Below are positions 10,098 through 19,764 of a DNA stretch of 64,000 nucleotides, one piece after another. The position numbers were made by a program, and so were the translations under genes. The stretch covers positions 1 through 64,000 of the forward strand of contig CAMJYM010000009.1 of NCBI GenBank assembly GCA_946220865.1. The letters are read 5' to 3'. The first letter of the stretch is position 1. The number at the start of each line of letters is the position of its first letter. This DNA is from an uncultured Clostridia bacterium. GTDB taxonomy: Bacteria; Bacillota; Clostridia; Saccharofermentanales; DTU023. The notes under the pieces are model-generated. The model did not search any database. It was not told where the DNA came from and was given only the letters and a program-made list of their open reading frames with translations.

Positions 10098-11471
10098 ATG
10101 CTGAAAGAATATCAAACCGTTAAAGAGATCTCCGGCCCTCTGATGCTGGTCACCGAGGTGGAGGGAGTTAAATACGAAGAACTGGTCGATATCCGTCTGC
10201 AGAACGGCGAGCAGCGCCGCGGCAAAGTGCTGGAAGTGGGCGATGGTTTCGCCCTGGTTCAGCTTTTTGAGGGCTCGGCCGGCATCAACCTGCCGCAGAC
10301 GAGTGTGCGCTTTCTGGGCAAGCCTCTGGAACTCGGCGTTTCCGAGGATATGATCGGACGCATTTTTGACGGCATGGGCGAGCCGATCGACGACGGCCCC
10401 CGCCTCATCGCGGAGGAACGCCGGGATATCAACGGTCTACCCATCAACCCCTACGCCCGCGATTACCCCTCCGAATTTATTCAAACCGGGGTTTCCGTCA
10501 TCGACGGCCTGAATACGCTGGTCCGTGGCCAGAAACTGCCGATTTTCTCCGGCAACGGCCTGCCGCACAACCAGCTCGCCGCGCAGATTGCCCGCCAGGC
10601 CACCGTGCCGGGGAGCCGGGAAAAATTCGCCGTGGTCTTTGCGGCCATGGGGATCACCTTTGAAGAATCACAGTTCTTCATGAAAGACTTCCGTGAATCC
10701 GGGGCCATCGACCGTGCGGTGCTCTTCATCAACCTGGCGAATGACCCGACGATTGAGCGTATTTCCACCCCGCGTATGGCTCTGACCGCAGCCGAGTATC
10801 TGGCTTTCGAGAAGAACATGCACGTCCTCGTCATCATGACGGATATGACCAACTACGCGGATGCCCTGCGTGAAGTTTCGGCAGCCCGCAAAGAAGTGCC
10901 GGGACGCCGCGGCTACCCGGGTTATCTCTACACCGACCTCTCGCAGATTTATGAGCGCGCCGGACGTATTAAAGGCCGTGAGGGAAGCATTACGCAGATC
11001 CCCATTCTGACCATGCCGGAAAACGATATCACCCACCCCATTCCGGACCTCACCGGCTACATTACCGAAGGGCAGATCATCCTTTCGGGGGATATCTACA
11101 ATAAGGGCATTCAGCCGCCCATCAACGCCTTGCCCTCGCTGTCCCGCCTTAAAGATAAGGGCATCGGTGAAGGCAAGACCCGCAAAGATCACGCGGCGAC
11201 CATGAACCAGATTTACGCCGCTGTGGCCCGCGGACGCGAAGCCAAAGAGCTGGCCACCATTCTGGGCGAGTCGGCCCTCTCCGATACCGATCTGGCTTTC
11301 GCCCGCTTCTCAGACGAATTCGATGAGCGCTATGTGAACCAGGGCTTCAGCACCAACCGCAGCATTGCGGAAACGCTGGAACTGGGCTGGTCCCTGCTCC
11401 GTATGCTGCCGCGCGGCGAACTGAAGCGCATCAGCGACAAATTGCTCGACGAGTACTTTCCCGAGACGTAA
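10098..11471 (+). CDS. ntpB: V-type ATPase subunit B (non-catalytic)
   Basis: Non-catalytic partner of subunit A in the A3B3 hexamer. The 457 residues match the family, with characteristic stretches [18 protein letters not shown] (which replaces a P-loop), FVNLAND-like [18 protein letters not shown] and [28 protein letters not shown] precedes the ATG. It sits between A and D in the standard order, with no sign of damage. Confidence 0.97.
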   Translation: MLKEYQTVKEISGPLMLVTEVEGVKYEELVDIRLQNGEQRRGKVLEVGDGFALVQLFEGSAGINLPQTSVRFLGKPLELGVSEDMIGRIFDGMGEPIDDGPRLIAEERRDINGLPINPYARDYPSEFIQTGVSVIDGLNTLVRGQKLPIFSGNGLPHNQLAAQIARQATVPGSREKFAVVFAAMGITFEESQFFMKDFRESGAIDRAVLFINLANDPTIERISTPRMALTAAEYLAFEKNMHVLVIMTDMTNYADALREVSAARKEVPGRRGYPGYLYTDLSQIYERAGRIKGREGSITQIPILTMPENDITHPIPDLTGYITEGQIILSGDIYNKGIQPPINALPSLSRLKDKGIGEGKTRKDHAATMNQIYAAVARGREAKELATILGESALSDTDLAFARFSDEFDERYVNQGFSTNRSIAETLELGWSLLRMLPRGELKRISDKLLDEYFPET

Positions 11472-11494
11472 GCTGCAGCAGAAAGAAGAGGCTT

Positions 11495-12181
11495 ATGGCA
11501 CGACTAAAAGTTAATCCCACCCGCATGGTGCTTTCCATGCTCAAACGCCGTCTGGAGACGGCGAGGCGCGGCCATAAACTGCTCAAAGATAAGCAGGATG
11601 AGCTGATGCGTCAGTTTATTAACCGCATCCGCCTCAATCAGAAACTGCGCGAGGAAGTCGAAGCAGAGCTGGCGGAGAGTTTCCGCGACTTTATGCTGGC
11701 CTCGGCGGTCATGCAGCCTGAGCGCCTGGAGCAGGCGGTGGCCTACAGCAAGGTGGATATCCGTGCGCAGCTCAAGGTGGTCAACTGCATGAGCGTGCGC
11801 ATTCCCGAGCTGGAATTTGTGCGTCTCCCCAGCCGGCTGGGTGTCGGAGAGGAGGATGGCAGCTCCCTGCAGCAGGTCGAATTTTCCTATGGCTTTGCCC
11901 AGACCACGGCCGACCTCGACATGGCCATTGCCCGCCTGGACCGCACTTTGGACCGCCTGCTGGAACTGGCTGAGGTGGAAAAGGCCTGTCAGCTCATGGC
12001 CGATGCCATTGAGAGCACGCGCCGCAGGGTTAATGCCCTGGAGTACCGCACCATCCCGGATCTCGAAGAAACCATTAAATTTATCCGCATGAAGCTTGAC
12101 GAAAACGAACGCAGTACCATCACCCGACTGATGAAGGTGAAAGAGATGATCTCCGACGACAACGAGAGCAAGGTGTCGTAA
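11495..12181 (+). CDS. ntpD: V-type ATPase subunit D (central shaft)
   Basis: Forms the long coiled-coil rotor shaft inside the A3B3 head. The 228 residues begin with the conserved [20 protein letters not shown] helix and end with the second long helix containing [20 protein letters not shown], both typical of the family. AAGAAGAGG lies upstream of the ATG. It is the last ATPase gene. trkA follows after only 11 nt without a terminator, so the ATPase and potassium-uptake genes are probably one transcript. Confidence 0.96.
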   Translation: MARLKVNPTRMVLSMLKRRLETARRGHKLLKDKQDELMRQFINRIRLNQKLREEVEAELAESFRDFMLASAVMQPERLEQAVAYSKVDIRAQLKVVNCMSVRIPELEFVRLPSRLGVGEEDGSSLQQVEFSYGFAQTTADLDMAIARLDRTLDRLLELAEVEKACQLMADAIESTRRRVNALEYRTIPDLEETIKFIRMKLDENERSTITRLMKVKEMISDDNESKVS

Positions 12182-12192
12182 CCGGACTGCGT

Positions 12193-13629
12193 ATGAAGAT
12201 TGTTATTGGAGGCTGTGGCAAAATCGGGCGGGTGCTCTGCCGTGATCTGCTCCTTGAGGGGCATGAAATCATGGTCATTGACCTGCACCGTGAAATCGTC
12301 GAGGGTATGATCGACGATTTTGATGTGACCGGTATTACAGGGAGCATTAACTCTTACGATGTCCTCATGGAGGCGGGCTGCAATACGGCCAATGTTTTTA
12401 TTGCCACGACGGGCAGCGATGAGCGCAATATCATTGGGGCGATTATCGCGAAGAAATTAGGCTGCGAATATACAATTGCCCGGGTTCGCGACCCCTCTTA
12501 TGGCATTCACCTGAGTTTTACCCGCGATATTCTGGGGGTCTCGCGTCTGCTGAATCCCGAGCTGGAGACCGCCCGCAGCCTTATTGAGCTGCTGCAATTT
12601 CCCGCGGCCTATGGCGTGGAGCGCTTTGTCAACGGCCATGTGGCCATGCTGGAAGTGAAATTAGGCGGAGACTCGCAGCTCGTTGGCAAAAATATGATCG
12701 CCTTCCGCGAGCACTTTCCCGGCCTGATTGTCTGCGGCGTATCCCGCGACGACGAGGCCTTTATTCCCGGCGGTTCCTTTATTCTGCAAAAGGACGACCG
12801 CCTGCTGGTGACGGGCGAGCGCCGCAATCTCCTGAGCCTTTATGCTGAACTTGGAACCTATACCGGTAAAATCCGCAGACTGCTCCTGATCGGCGGCGGG
12901 CGCATTACCCACTATATCCTGCGCAACCTGAACCTCAAGCGCATAAAAACCACGGTGATCGAGCACAAAGAAGCGGTGGCCGATGAAATCGCCGGCCATT
13001 TTCCTGAAGTGCGGGTGATTGTGGGTGATGGGACCGACTACGAAACGCTCAATGAAGTCGGGTTTGAGCAAGTCGATGCCGTGGCGGCCCTGACGGGCGT
13101 CGATGAAGAAAATGTCATGATCGGCATGTATGCGGCCCGTAAAAAGATTCCCCGCATTTTTACCAAGATCAATCGGACGGAAATGCTGAGCATTCTTGAT
13201 AACGCCGGGCTGCAGAGTATTCTCACGCCAAAACGCATCGCCGCGGACAACGTCATCCGTGTGATCCGTGCTCTGCAGAATTCGGAAGGCTCCAATGTGG
13301 AAAAACTCTACCGCCTGCTCAATAACCAGATTGAGGCGCTGGAGTTCCGCGTGGCCGCGGATAGCAGCGTCATCAATATTCCCCTGGCTGAACTGCAACT
13401 GAAAGAGGGGATCCTCATTGCCTTTATCTACCGCAAGGGGCAGTTTATCTTCCCCCGCGGCGGCGACTGCATTCTCCCGGAAGATCGCATCGTCATCGTG
13501 AGCAAGGCGATGAATTTTGAAGACCTTGACCAGATCCTCCTCGATCAGGCTGAGCCCCGGAGACCTGTCCTGAAAGGGAAGGAGCCTGAGTACACTGCAA
13601 ATGGCCTGTCCGGAGAGCCGGAGTCATGA
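12193..13629 (+). CDS. trkA: Trk potassium uptake regulator TrkA (two RCK domains)
   Basis: Cytoplasmic NAD(H)/nucleotide-binding gating ring of the Trk potassium channel. Two tandem RCK units are visible: the first begins at residue 1 with IVIGGCGKIGRVLCRDLL, the second near residue 230 with LLLIGGGRITHYILRNL. Each is followed by a ligand-binding C-domain. Length (478) fits the two-domain form. No strong ribosome-binding site lies before the ATG, which fits translation coupled to the subunit D gene 11 nt upstream. The stop overlaps the trkH start. Confidence 0.95.
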   Translation: MKIVIGGCGKIGRVLCRDLLLEGHEIMVIDLHREIVEGMIDDFDVTGITGSINSYDVLMEAGCNTANVFIATTGSDERNIIGAIIAKKLGCEYTIARVRDPSYGIHLSFTRDILGVSRLLNPELETARSLIELLQFPAAYGVERFVNGHVAMLEVKLGGDSQLVGKNMIAFREHFPGLIVCGVSRDDEAFIPGGSFILQKDDRLLVTGERRNLLSLYAELGTYTGKIRRLLLIGGGRITHYILRNLNLKRIKTTVIEHKEAVADEIAGHFPEVRVIVGDGTDYETLNEVGFEQVDAVAALTGVDEENVMIGMYAARKKIPRIFTKINRTEMLSILDNAGLQSILTPKRIAADNVIRVIRALQNSEGSNVEKLYRLLNNQIEALEFRVAADSSVINIPLAELQLKEGILIAFIYRKGQFIFPRGGDCILPEDRIVIVSKAMNFEDLDQILLDQAEPRRPVLKGKEPEYTANGLSGEPES

Positions 13630-15119
13630 ATTTCCGCATGCACCGCTACATCCTGGGAAGGCTCTGCGAAGTATTCTCAGGGCTCTTGCTTTTGCCCCTG
13701 CTGGTCGCTCTGCTTTATCGTGAGGGGCGGACGATCGTTTTTCCTTACTTGATCACAGGCCTTATTGCGCTGGCCTGCGGGGTTTTGCTGGCTTGGAAGA
13801 AACCGGAAAGACGCAAGCTTTACAGACGTGACGGGCTGATTATTGTGGCCGTCGCCTGGATATTTTTCGCCTTGATGGGGGCGCTGCCCCTGCTCATGAC
13901 GCGCGAAGTCTCCAGCCTGATCGACGGCTTTTTTGAGATGGCCTCGGGCTTCACCACTACCGGCTCAACCATTTTTACCGATGTCGAAGCGCTTTCGCAC
14001 GCAACCCTCTTCTGGCGCAGTCTGGCGCACCTGGTCGGGGGCATGGGCGTGCTGGTTTTTGCCTTGGCCATTATTCCCGGGATCGGGGCGGAGTCTACAC
14101 AGCTCATGAAGGCCGAAGTGCCCGGACCGACCTTCGGCAAAATCAAGAGCAGTACACGTGAAAGCGCGCGGGTCCTCTACCTGATTTATCTGGGGATGAC
14201 GGCCATTCTGGTGCTCTTGCTGCTCTTTGGCGGCATGGATCTTTTCGACGCTCTGATCCATGCTTTCGGTGCTGCCGGGACGGGTGGTTTCTCCAACAAA
14301 AATCTGAGTATTGGAGCCTTTCACAGCTCCTATATTGAGATCGTGCTGGCCCTGGGCATGCTCGCCTTTGGCGTCAACTTTAATCTCTATTACTATTTTC
14401 TTCTGACGAAAGGCAAAAAATGGCCCCGCTCAGAAGAGCTGAACTGGTATCTCGCCATTGTGGCGCTGACAACGGTGGGCGTCGGCGTGAACATTTTGCC
14501 GCAGTATCTCCAACGCGGAGAATCCTGGCTCACGGCCCTTAAAGACAGCTTTTTTAATGTCTCTTCGATCATCACCACGACCGGTTTCGGTACCGCCGAT
14601 TTTGTTGAGTGGCCGCTCTTTTCACATCTGGTACTGCTTCTCCTCATGTTTTGCGGAGCCTGCGCAGGTTCTACGGGCGGCGGCCTGAAGGTCGCCCGTA
14701 TCGTGATTGGCAGCAAAACCGCCGTCAACGGGGCGCATCAGTCCTGGGATCCCAAACGTACCTTGCCTCTGCGTTTTGACGGCGAGGTCATGGAACATTC
14801 GGCGCTGCGGAAAGTTTTTGCCTATTATTTCGTTTATATCGGTCTCTTCCTTGTCTTTATGTTTCCGGTCAGTCTGGATTGCGGCAACTTTGAACTCGCG
14901 TTTTCCGCCGTGGCCGCCACCTATAACAACATCGGGCCGGGACTCGCGCTCATCGGACCGCGCGGGAATTACGCCTTCTTCAGTCCGTTTAGCAAGTTTG
15001 TGCTGAGCCTCGCCATGATTACGGGAAGGCTTGAGCTTTACCCCATGCTGGCGCTCTGTACTCTGCCCTCAGCAGCTGCGGCAGAGCGGCATCTGCGCCA
15101 GCTGCGTCACCGGGAATAA
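13626..15119 (+). CDS. trkH: Trk potassium transporter TrkH
   Basis: Membrane pore of the Trk system, about ten to twelve hydrophobic segments. The four selectivity-filter loops are readable: TTGSTIFTD, GTGGFSNKN, TTGFGTADF and NNIGPGLALIG. Each has the central Gly expected of the SKT superfamily. It overlaps trkA by 4 nt (ATGA). Linkage to the V-ATPase suggests joint control of Na+ extrusion and K+ uptake, which is inference from gene order. Confidence 0.96.
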   Translation: MNFRMHRYILGRLCEVFSGLLLLPLLVALLYREGRTIVFPYLITGLIALACGVLLAWKKPERRKLYRRDGLIIVAVAWIFFALMGALPLLMTREVSSLIDGFFEMASGFTTTGSTIFTDVEALSHATLFWRSLAHLVGGMGVLVFALAIIPGIGAESTQLMKAEVPGPTFGKIKSSTRESARVLYLIYLGMTAILVLLLLFGGMDLFDALIHAFGAAGTGGFSNKNLSIGAFHSSYIEIVLALGMLAFGVNFNLYYYFLLTKGKKWPRSEELNWYLAIVALTTVGVGVNILPQYLQRGESWLTALKDSFFNVSSIITTTGFGTADFVEWPLFSHLVLLLLMFCGACAGSTGGGLKVARIVIGSKTAVNGAHQSWDPKRTLPLRFDGEVMEHSALRKVFAYYFVYIGLFLVFMFPVSLDCGNFELAFSAVAATYNNIGPGLALIGPRGNYAFFSPFSKFVLSLAMITGRLELYPMLALCTLPSAAAAERHLRQLRHRE

Positions 15120-15191
15120 GGCCCCCGTTGGACAGATGCCCCTCCCAGAGGGTAAAATAAGCGACGACGTACGAAGATTTTCGGAGGCATC

Positions 15192-16913
15192 ATGCCCTTT
15201 TTTAAACATAAGAACAGCCGCAAAGAGCTGCGGCAGAAGGAGCTCCACCCCTCTTCGGAGCAGATGGAGAAGCGCGAGTCTGCCGGCCAGGAGTCTCGAC
15301 ATGCCCCCCATGAGGATTCTAAATCCGAACGCCGGGTCTTTGCTTACGAAGCCCCGTCGGTTCCGGTCAATAAAACCCGACGCATTTTACTCGTCGTTTT
15401 GCCGCTTGTCGCCATTGCCCTGCTGGGTGTGCTTGTGCTGCTTCTTGTGAATATGCCCAAAGCTCAGCGAACCAAGCTGGAGCCCCTGCGCGACCGGCCG
15501 GAGGATACGCGTGCGCTGCGCGAGACTGTGCATCCCCCGAAGGCGCAAGGGTCGGAGGGCAGGACGAGTTCTCCTTCGGATAAAGAAGTCCAGGCCATGC
15601 GCTATATGCGCCTCAAAAGTCAGGCTGTGCCCAAAAAGCAGATGGATGCCCTGATTCACACGGCAGCCGGTGTGCGCCCCGGCAAGCTGGGCGATCTGCC
15701 TCCACTTTACATAACGCCCCCGGAGCTCCAGCGTAAGACGATCGCTGCAGCAGGGGATAAGCAAGCCTACCAGCCCTCTCAGCAGCCGGTTGAGCCGGCC
15801 ATGACCTCTGGCGATGGCCTGCCCATCTCGGAGAGTGAGGCCAATGCCGCCCTCAGGGGAGATGCGGGCGAAGCTGCCAAGCAGGCGGCTCTTGATGCCC
15901 TGCAGAATCCTGAGGTGGTGGCTCCGGATGCAGTCGAAGCTTCCGGCTTTCAGGCCTCCGGTATGACGGCCTATATCGCTGGCTCGCTCGTCAACGTGCG
16001 CTCAGAATCCAATCTCAATTCAGAAGTCTTGGCGGAAGTCCATGCCGGTGATGTGGTCACCGAACTCGAAACCAATGGTTCCTGGTCGAAAGTGCGTCTC
16101 CAGGATGGCTTTGAAGGCTTTATTTTCAGTAATCTGCTGTCTTACAACTATGTTGCTCCGGAAGAAAACAGCCCGGCGGAGATCCCGGGAAATCTGCCGC
16201 CGGATGGCAGCGGCTCGGTTACGCCGCCCGCCACAGGAGAATTTCAAGCTTATTCCGGCCGCCTCTGGGCGACGAACTCCGGGGTGAATATCCGCAGCGG
16301 CCCGTCGACGGATTCGCCCGTCATCGGCACCATGTTCTACGGCGATTATTGCGACGCCGTGGGTTACTCCGGCGGCTGGTTCCAGATCGCCTGGTATGAT
16401 GGCGAGGTAGCCTATGTGCACGGAGACTTCCTGACGGAAACGGAAATTGCATCTGAAGATATCTATCAGGAGATGCAGCACTCCGATGTCTCCTGGGTTG
16501 AACCGTCCTACGCAGACCCCTCCACGCTGGCCGGTGGCAACGCCGTGGTGAATACCGCGCTGCAGTATGTCGGTTGTCCCTATGTGTGGGGCGCTGCAGG
16601 ACCTAATGCTTTCGACTGTTCAGGCTTTACCAGCTATGTATACGGGCAAATGGGCATCACCCTGTCCCGCACGACCTACACGCAGGTCAACGATGGGATT
16701 CCTGTAAGCTTTGGCTATCGGGATTACAGCAACCTTGTTCCGGGCGACCTTCTGCTTTTCGCCCAGGGCAGTGATATTTACCATGTGGGCATCTACATCG
16801 GCGGCGGTCAGATGGTGCACGCCGGCACTGCTGCGACGGGCGTCATTGTCGACGACCTGAACCTCGAATATTGGGCCTCGCGTCTGGCCTATGTGCGCAG
16901 AATCATCTATTGA
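15192..16913 (+). CDS. Membrane-anchored SH3b - SH3b - NlpC/P60 cell-wall hydrolase
   Basis: Peptidoglycan endopeptidase, probably D,L-type, acting outside the membrane. A short basic cytoplasmic stretch is followed by one membrane segment (residues ~62-84, ILLVVLPLVAIALLGVLVL), a ~170-residue low-complexity spacer, two SH3b domains (about 258-315 with NVRSESNLNSEVLAEV, and 357-412 with NIRSGPSTDSPVIGTM), then NlpC/P60 from ~450. The catalytic set is intact: Cys476 in NAFDCSGFTSYV, His531 in IYHVGIYIGG and His543 in MVHAGT. GGAGG lies 6 nt before the ATG. Compare the related protein at 29201, which lacks these residues. Confidence 0.93.
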   Translation: MPFFKHKNSRKELRQKELHPSSEQMEKRESAGQESRHAPHEDSKSERRVFAYEAPSVPVNKTRRILLVVLPLVAIALLGVLVLLLVNMPKAQRTKLEPLRDRPEDTRALRETVHPPKAQGSEGRTSSPSDKEVQAMRYMRLKSQAVPKKQMDALIHTAAGVRPGKLGDLPPLYITPPELQRKTIAAAGDKQAYQPSQQPVEPAMTSGDGLPISESEANAALRGDAGEAAKQAALDALQNPEVVAPDAVEASGFQASGMTAYIAGSLVNVRSESNLNSEVLAEVHAGDVVTELETNGSWSKVRLQDGFEGFIFSNLLSYNYVAPEENSPAEIPGNLPPDGSGSVTPPATGEFQAYSGRLWATNSGVNIRSGPSTDSPVIGTMFYGDYCDAVGYSGGWFQIAWYDGEVAYVHGDFLTETEIASEDIYQEMQHSDVSWVEPSYADPSTLAGGNAVVNTALQYVGCPYVWGAAGPNAFDCSGFTSYVYGQMGITLSRTTYTQVNDGIPVSFGYRDYSNLVPGDLLLFAQGSDIYHVGIYIGGGQMVHAGTAATGVIVDDLNLEYWASRLAYVRRIIY

Positions 16914-16966
16914 TGGCCGGTCGAGCCAGAGGGCAGGCATCCATCGCTGCTGCTCGCTCAAAGGCA

Positions 16967-17014
16967 GGACGATGTGTCGGACGATGTCCCGGACGATGTG
17001 CCGGTGCGATGGTC
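16967..17014 (+). repeat. 12-bp tandem repeat upstream of the VanW gene
   Basis: Three consecutive 12-bp units GGACGATGTSYC (16967, 16979, 16991) are followed by a degenerate fourth. They lie in the 197-bp gap before the VanW-domain gene, upstream of its likely promoter. Confidence 0.8.
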
Positions 17015-17078
17015 AGGAAGCCTGAATGGCTATGTAAAAATAGGTACAAATGTGCCCGAATAGTTTTTTTCGGCCCCC

Positions 17079-17084
17079 TATAAT
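17079..17084 (+). promoter_or_regulatory. Probable -10 box of the VanW gene
   Basis: TATAAT lies 27 nt before the ATG at 17111. I see no convincing -35 at 16-18 nt spacing and no extended TG, so the call rests on the -10 alone. Confidence 0.4.
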
Positions 17085-17110
17085 GAGGACGGAAAGCGGG
17101 GCGGTCACAT

Positions 17111-18772
17111 ATGGAAGGAAGCAGTTTGGGTTCACGTTCGCGTTATGTCAATAAGGCACAGAGTCGTTCTGGTGGCCGTTCCGGCAGCTCTTCCGTCCGC
17201 TCAAAAAGCAGCCGCAGAAAACGTGCTAAAGCACGGGGTCGGAATGATCAGCTGATCTTTCGTATTCTCATCGGCGCGCTGGTTTTCGCCGCTGGTCTTC
17301 TTGCGCTTTCCATCCGTTTTTACAGTAACTCCGGCAAGGCCCAGCTGCCGGATCGCGCCCTTTTGGAGATGGAGGAAAGTGAACGCGAAAAATATCGCGG
17401 TCTCATTCCCAGAAATGTTTCTTATCGCGGCATTGACCTTGGTGGTATGACGGCCGATGAGGCCCGGCAGAAACTGGAGGAAGAGCAGGCAAAAATCTTT
17501 GAGGATTTCCCTCAGAGCACGCTCAAATATGGCAGCGATAAGCAGAAACTCAGCCCTTATGAGCTGGGCTTTCGTCTCGATATTGAGGCCCTGATTAAAG
17601 AAGCGGTCGCTCGTGGGGATCAGGTCTCGGGGGCGCCTGTTCAACTTAAAGATCACTTTCGTGCGGATGACGCTGCTTTTGACGAGATGTTCCAGCAGCT
17701 CCGGGAAGAGGTTAATCAAAAAGGCAAAGATGCCAAAGCAACAGGCTTTTCAACAGAAACGCTGAAATTCACTTTTGAAAAAGAAAAAGAAGGTCGCCAG
17801 CTTAAAGAGGAAGAAGCCAAACCTTTGCTTCGCGATCTTGTGGATAAAGAGGACTGGGGCAGAGAAATCGATTTGCCGATTGAGCTGACGAAGCCGGGCC
17901 GTACCGCCGAAGAAATGCAAAAAATGCTCGGCCATGTGGCCGGAGCCGCTACGCCCATTCTGAGCTATTCACCCGCGCGTAACACCAACGTTCAGATCGC
18001 GGCAGACCGCCTTGGCGGCATTGTTATTGAGCCGGGGGAATCCATTTCCTACGAAAAGATTGTGGGCCCTTATACTGAAGAAAACGGCTACAAAGAGGCC
18101 GGAATTCAGGATATGTATGGCAATGACAGCCTGGGTATTGCCGGAGGGCTCTGTCAGCCCAGCACGACCCTCTACCAGGCGGCCGTGCGCTCGAACCTGG
18201 AGATCAAGGTTCACAACTTCCACTCCACGCCGGTGCTCTACTGCCCCCTCGGCACAGACGCCATGGTCGCTCCTGGCGCCGATCTGGTTATTTATAACCC
18301 GAGCGAATATCCCTATGCGATCAGCTCTTATTTTGACGGCTCGCAGCTGGCCTTCGATTTTTATGGCCCGCCGAACCCGGACAATGCCGTGATTGATCTT
18401 TACGTCGAAGAACTGGAAAAATGGGATTCTGATGAAAAGCCGATGGTGACCCGTGACGCCAGCGTGCCCATTGACGAAAGCTCGGAAAAGGTGAAACCCC
18501 GCCAAAACCGGCACGTCAAAGTTTACCGAACCTTTACTGTCAACGGTGAGGTGGTCAAATCGGAACTCATGTACGATCACGTCTACCCAGGTTCCGGCGG
18601 CGTTGTGGCCCTTAACCCGAATACCCGTACCGGTGCCGATGGTCAGATTGAAAAACAGACAGAGACGATGCCTTCTGTTATTGCCCCAGACACGATGTAT
18701 CCCAATGGCTTGCCCTATAGCCCTCTCGGCCCGCTCACCCCGGTGCCCGTGCAGCCTGTTCCGGCGCCCTGA
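17111..18772 (+). CDS. VanW-domain surface protein
   Basis: Predicted single-pass membrane protein with an extracellular VanW domain. VanW is named after a vancomycin-resistance cluster, but its biochemical role is unknown. The basic N-terminus (SSVRSKSSRRKRAKARGR) precedes a membrane helix at ~55-75. A peptidoglycan-binding-like segment follows (~100-280, GIDLGGMTADEARQKLEEE). The VanW domain (~285-420) shows GIAGGLCQPSTTLYQAAVRS and VHNFHSTPVLYC. The tail is Pro-rich. The ribosome-binding site before ATG 17111 is weak; an in-frame TTG at 17126 after GGAAGGA is an alternative start. It lies next to the NlpC/P60 hydrolase, consistent with cell-wall work. Confidence 0.88.
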   Translation: MEGSSLGSRSRYVNKAQSRSGGRSGSSSVRSKSSRRKRAKARGRNDQLIFRILIGALVFAAGLLALSIRFYSNSGKAQLPDRALLEMEESEREKYRGLIPRNVSYRGIDLGGMTADEARQKLEEEQAKIFEDFPQSTLKYGSDKQKLSPYELGFRLDIEALIKEAVARGDQVSGAPVQLKDHFRADDAAFDEMFQQLREEVNQKGKDAKATGFSTETLKFTFEKEKEGRQLKEEEAKPLLRDLVDKEDWGREIDLPIELTKPGRTAEEMQKMLGHVAGAATPILSYSPARNTNVQIAADRLGGIVIEPGESISYEKIVGPYTEENGYKEAGIQDMYGNDSLGIAGGLCQPSTTLYQAAVRSNLEIKVHNFHSTPVLYCPLGTDAMVAPGADLVIYNPSEYPYAISSYFDGSQLAFDFYGPPNPDNAVIDLYVEELEKWDSDEKPMVTRDASVPIDESSEKVKPRQNRHVKVYRTFTVNGEVVKSELMYDHVYPGSGGVVALNPNTRTGADGQIEKQTETMPSVIAPDTMYPNGLPYSPLGPLTPVPVQPVPAP

Positions 18773-18846
18773 AATAACTCCGGGGTTCCTTAAACTGGCG
18801 TTTTGCGGCTCAGATCAACTGCCCATGTTATAAGCTTGTTCTGGTT

Positions 18847-19764
18847 TTAGAAAAAAGTTGTGCCTTTTTTGTAGAAGTCCCGGCCGGGGCGATTGCTGCC
18901 GTGCCAGTCACTGCCCGCGCTGACTGGGAGCGAAAACTGCTCTGCCACAGCGAGCGCAAGGGTGCGGGCTTCGGGTGAGGCTTGACTGTGAAAGGCTTCA
19001 ATGCCGTCGAGGCCGCAGGGCAGCAGCCTTTCTATTTTTTGACGGAGCAGGGAATTCTCATCGCACCAGCCATACTCGTGAGGATGAGCGATAAAGGCCA
19101 CCCCACCGGCCTCATGCACGTGCTGGATGCTCTCGGCGACGCTCTTTCTTTCGCGCTGAACATAGGCAAGGCCGTCCCGACCGAGATAACGCGCAAAGGC
19201 TTCGCTCATATCCTGAACGGCCCCGTGCTTTATGAGCCACTGGCCCATGTGCACGCGCCCCACTTTGTTTTCGGCCAGAGAGCGAAGTTCTTCCACGCTG
19301 ATGGCGAAGCCCAGCTCGCGCAGGCGCTCAATCATCTGTCGGTTGCGCTTCTCGCGCGAACGGCCCAGCGTCCGCAGGTAAGGGCGCAGCTTGAAGGCCG
19401 CTTCTTTTTTCCAAAAATAGGCGAGCACATGCACTTCCTGCCCTTCAAACTCGCAGGAGAGTTCTACTCCTGGGAAAAAATCAGGGTTCGACAATTTTGT
19501 CGACGCATCAGAAGTGGCTGAGCTCACGAGGCTCCGCAGGCGGTCGGGTTCTTGCTGAAGCTTTTCGAGCAGCGCGGCAGCCTTAACGATGCCCTTCGTT
19601 GTATCGTGATCGGTGAGGGCAAAGGCGCGCAGCCCTGCGCCGATCATCAGTTTGACGATGGTCTGCGGCGTTTCACTGCCATCGGAAAAGCTGCTGTGCA
19701 GATGGAAATCCACACTGCCTTCTCGGGTGAGCCGGTCGATGGTGCGAGCAAGATTATCGGTCAT
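18847..19764 (-). CDS. PHP-domain phosphoesterase (TrpH/RNase AM-like)
   Basis: Metal-dependent phosphoesterase of the PHP family. The closest family knowledge is YciV/TrpH-type enzymes, which act on nucleotides or short RNA 5' ends. Metal ligands are readable in order: HLHSSFSDGS near residue 20, ALTDHDT, GVELSCEFEGQEVHVLAYF, FIAHPHEY and SAGSDWHGSN near the end. Length (305) is close to the family. The ATG overlaps the stop of the upstream glycosyltransferase, so the two are co-translated, although no functional link between them is obvious. Confidence 0.88.
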   Translation of the reverse strand: MTDNLARTIDRLTREGSVDFHLHSSFSDGSETPQTIVKLMIGAGLRAFALTDHDTTKGIVKAAALLEKLQQEPDRLRSLVSSATSDASTKLSNPDFFPGVELSCEFEGQEVHVLAYFWKKEAAFKLRPYLRTLGRSREKRNRQMIERLRELGFAISVEELRSLAENKVGRVHMGQWLIKHGAVQDMSEAFARYLGRDGLAYVQRERKSVAESIQHVHEAGGVAFIAHPHEYGWCDENSLLRQKIERLLPCGLDGIEAFHSQASPEARTLALAVAEQFSLPVSAGSDWHGSNRPGRDFYKKGTTFF

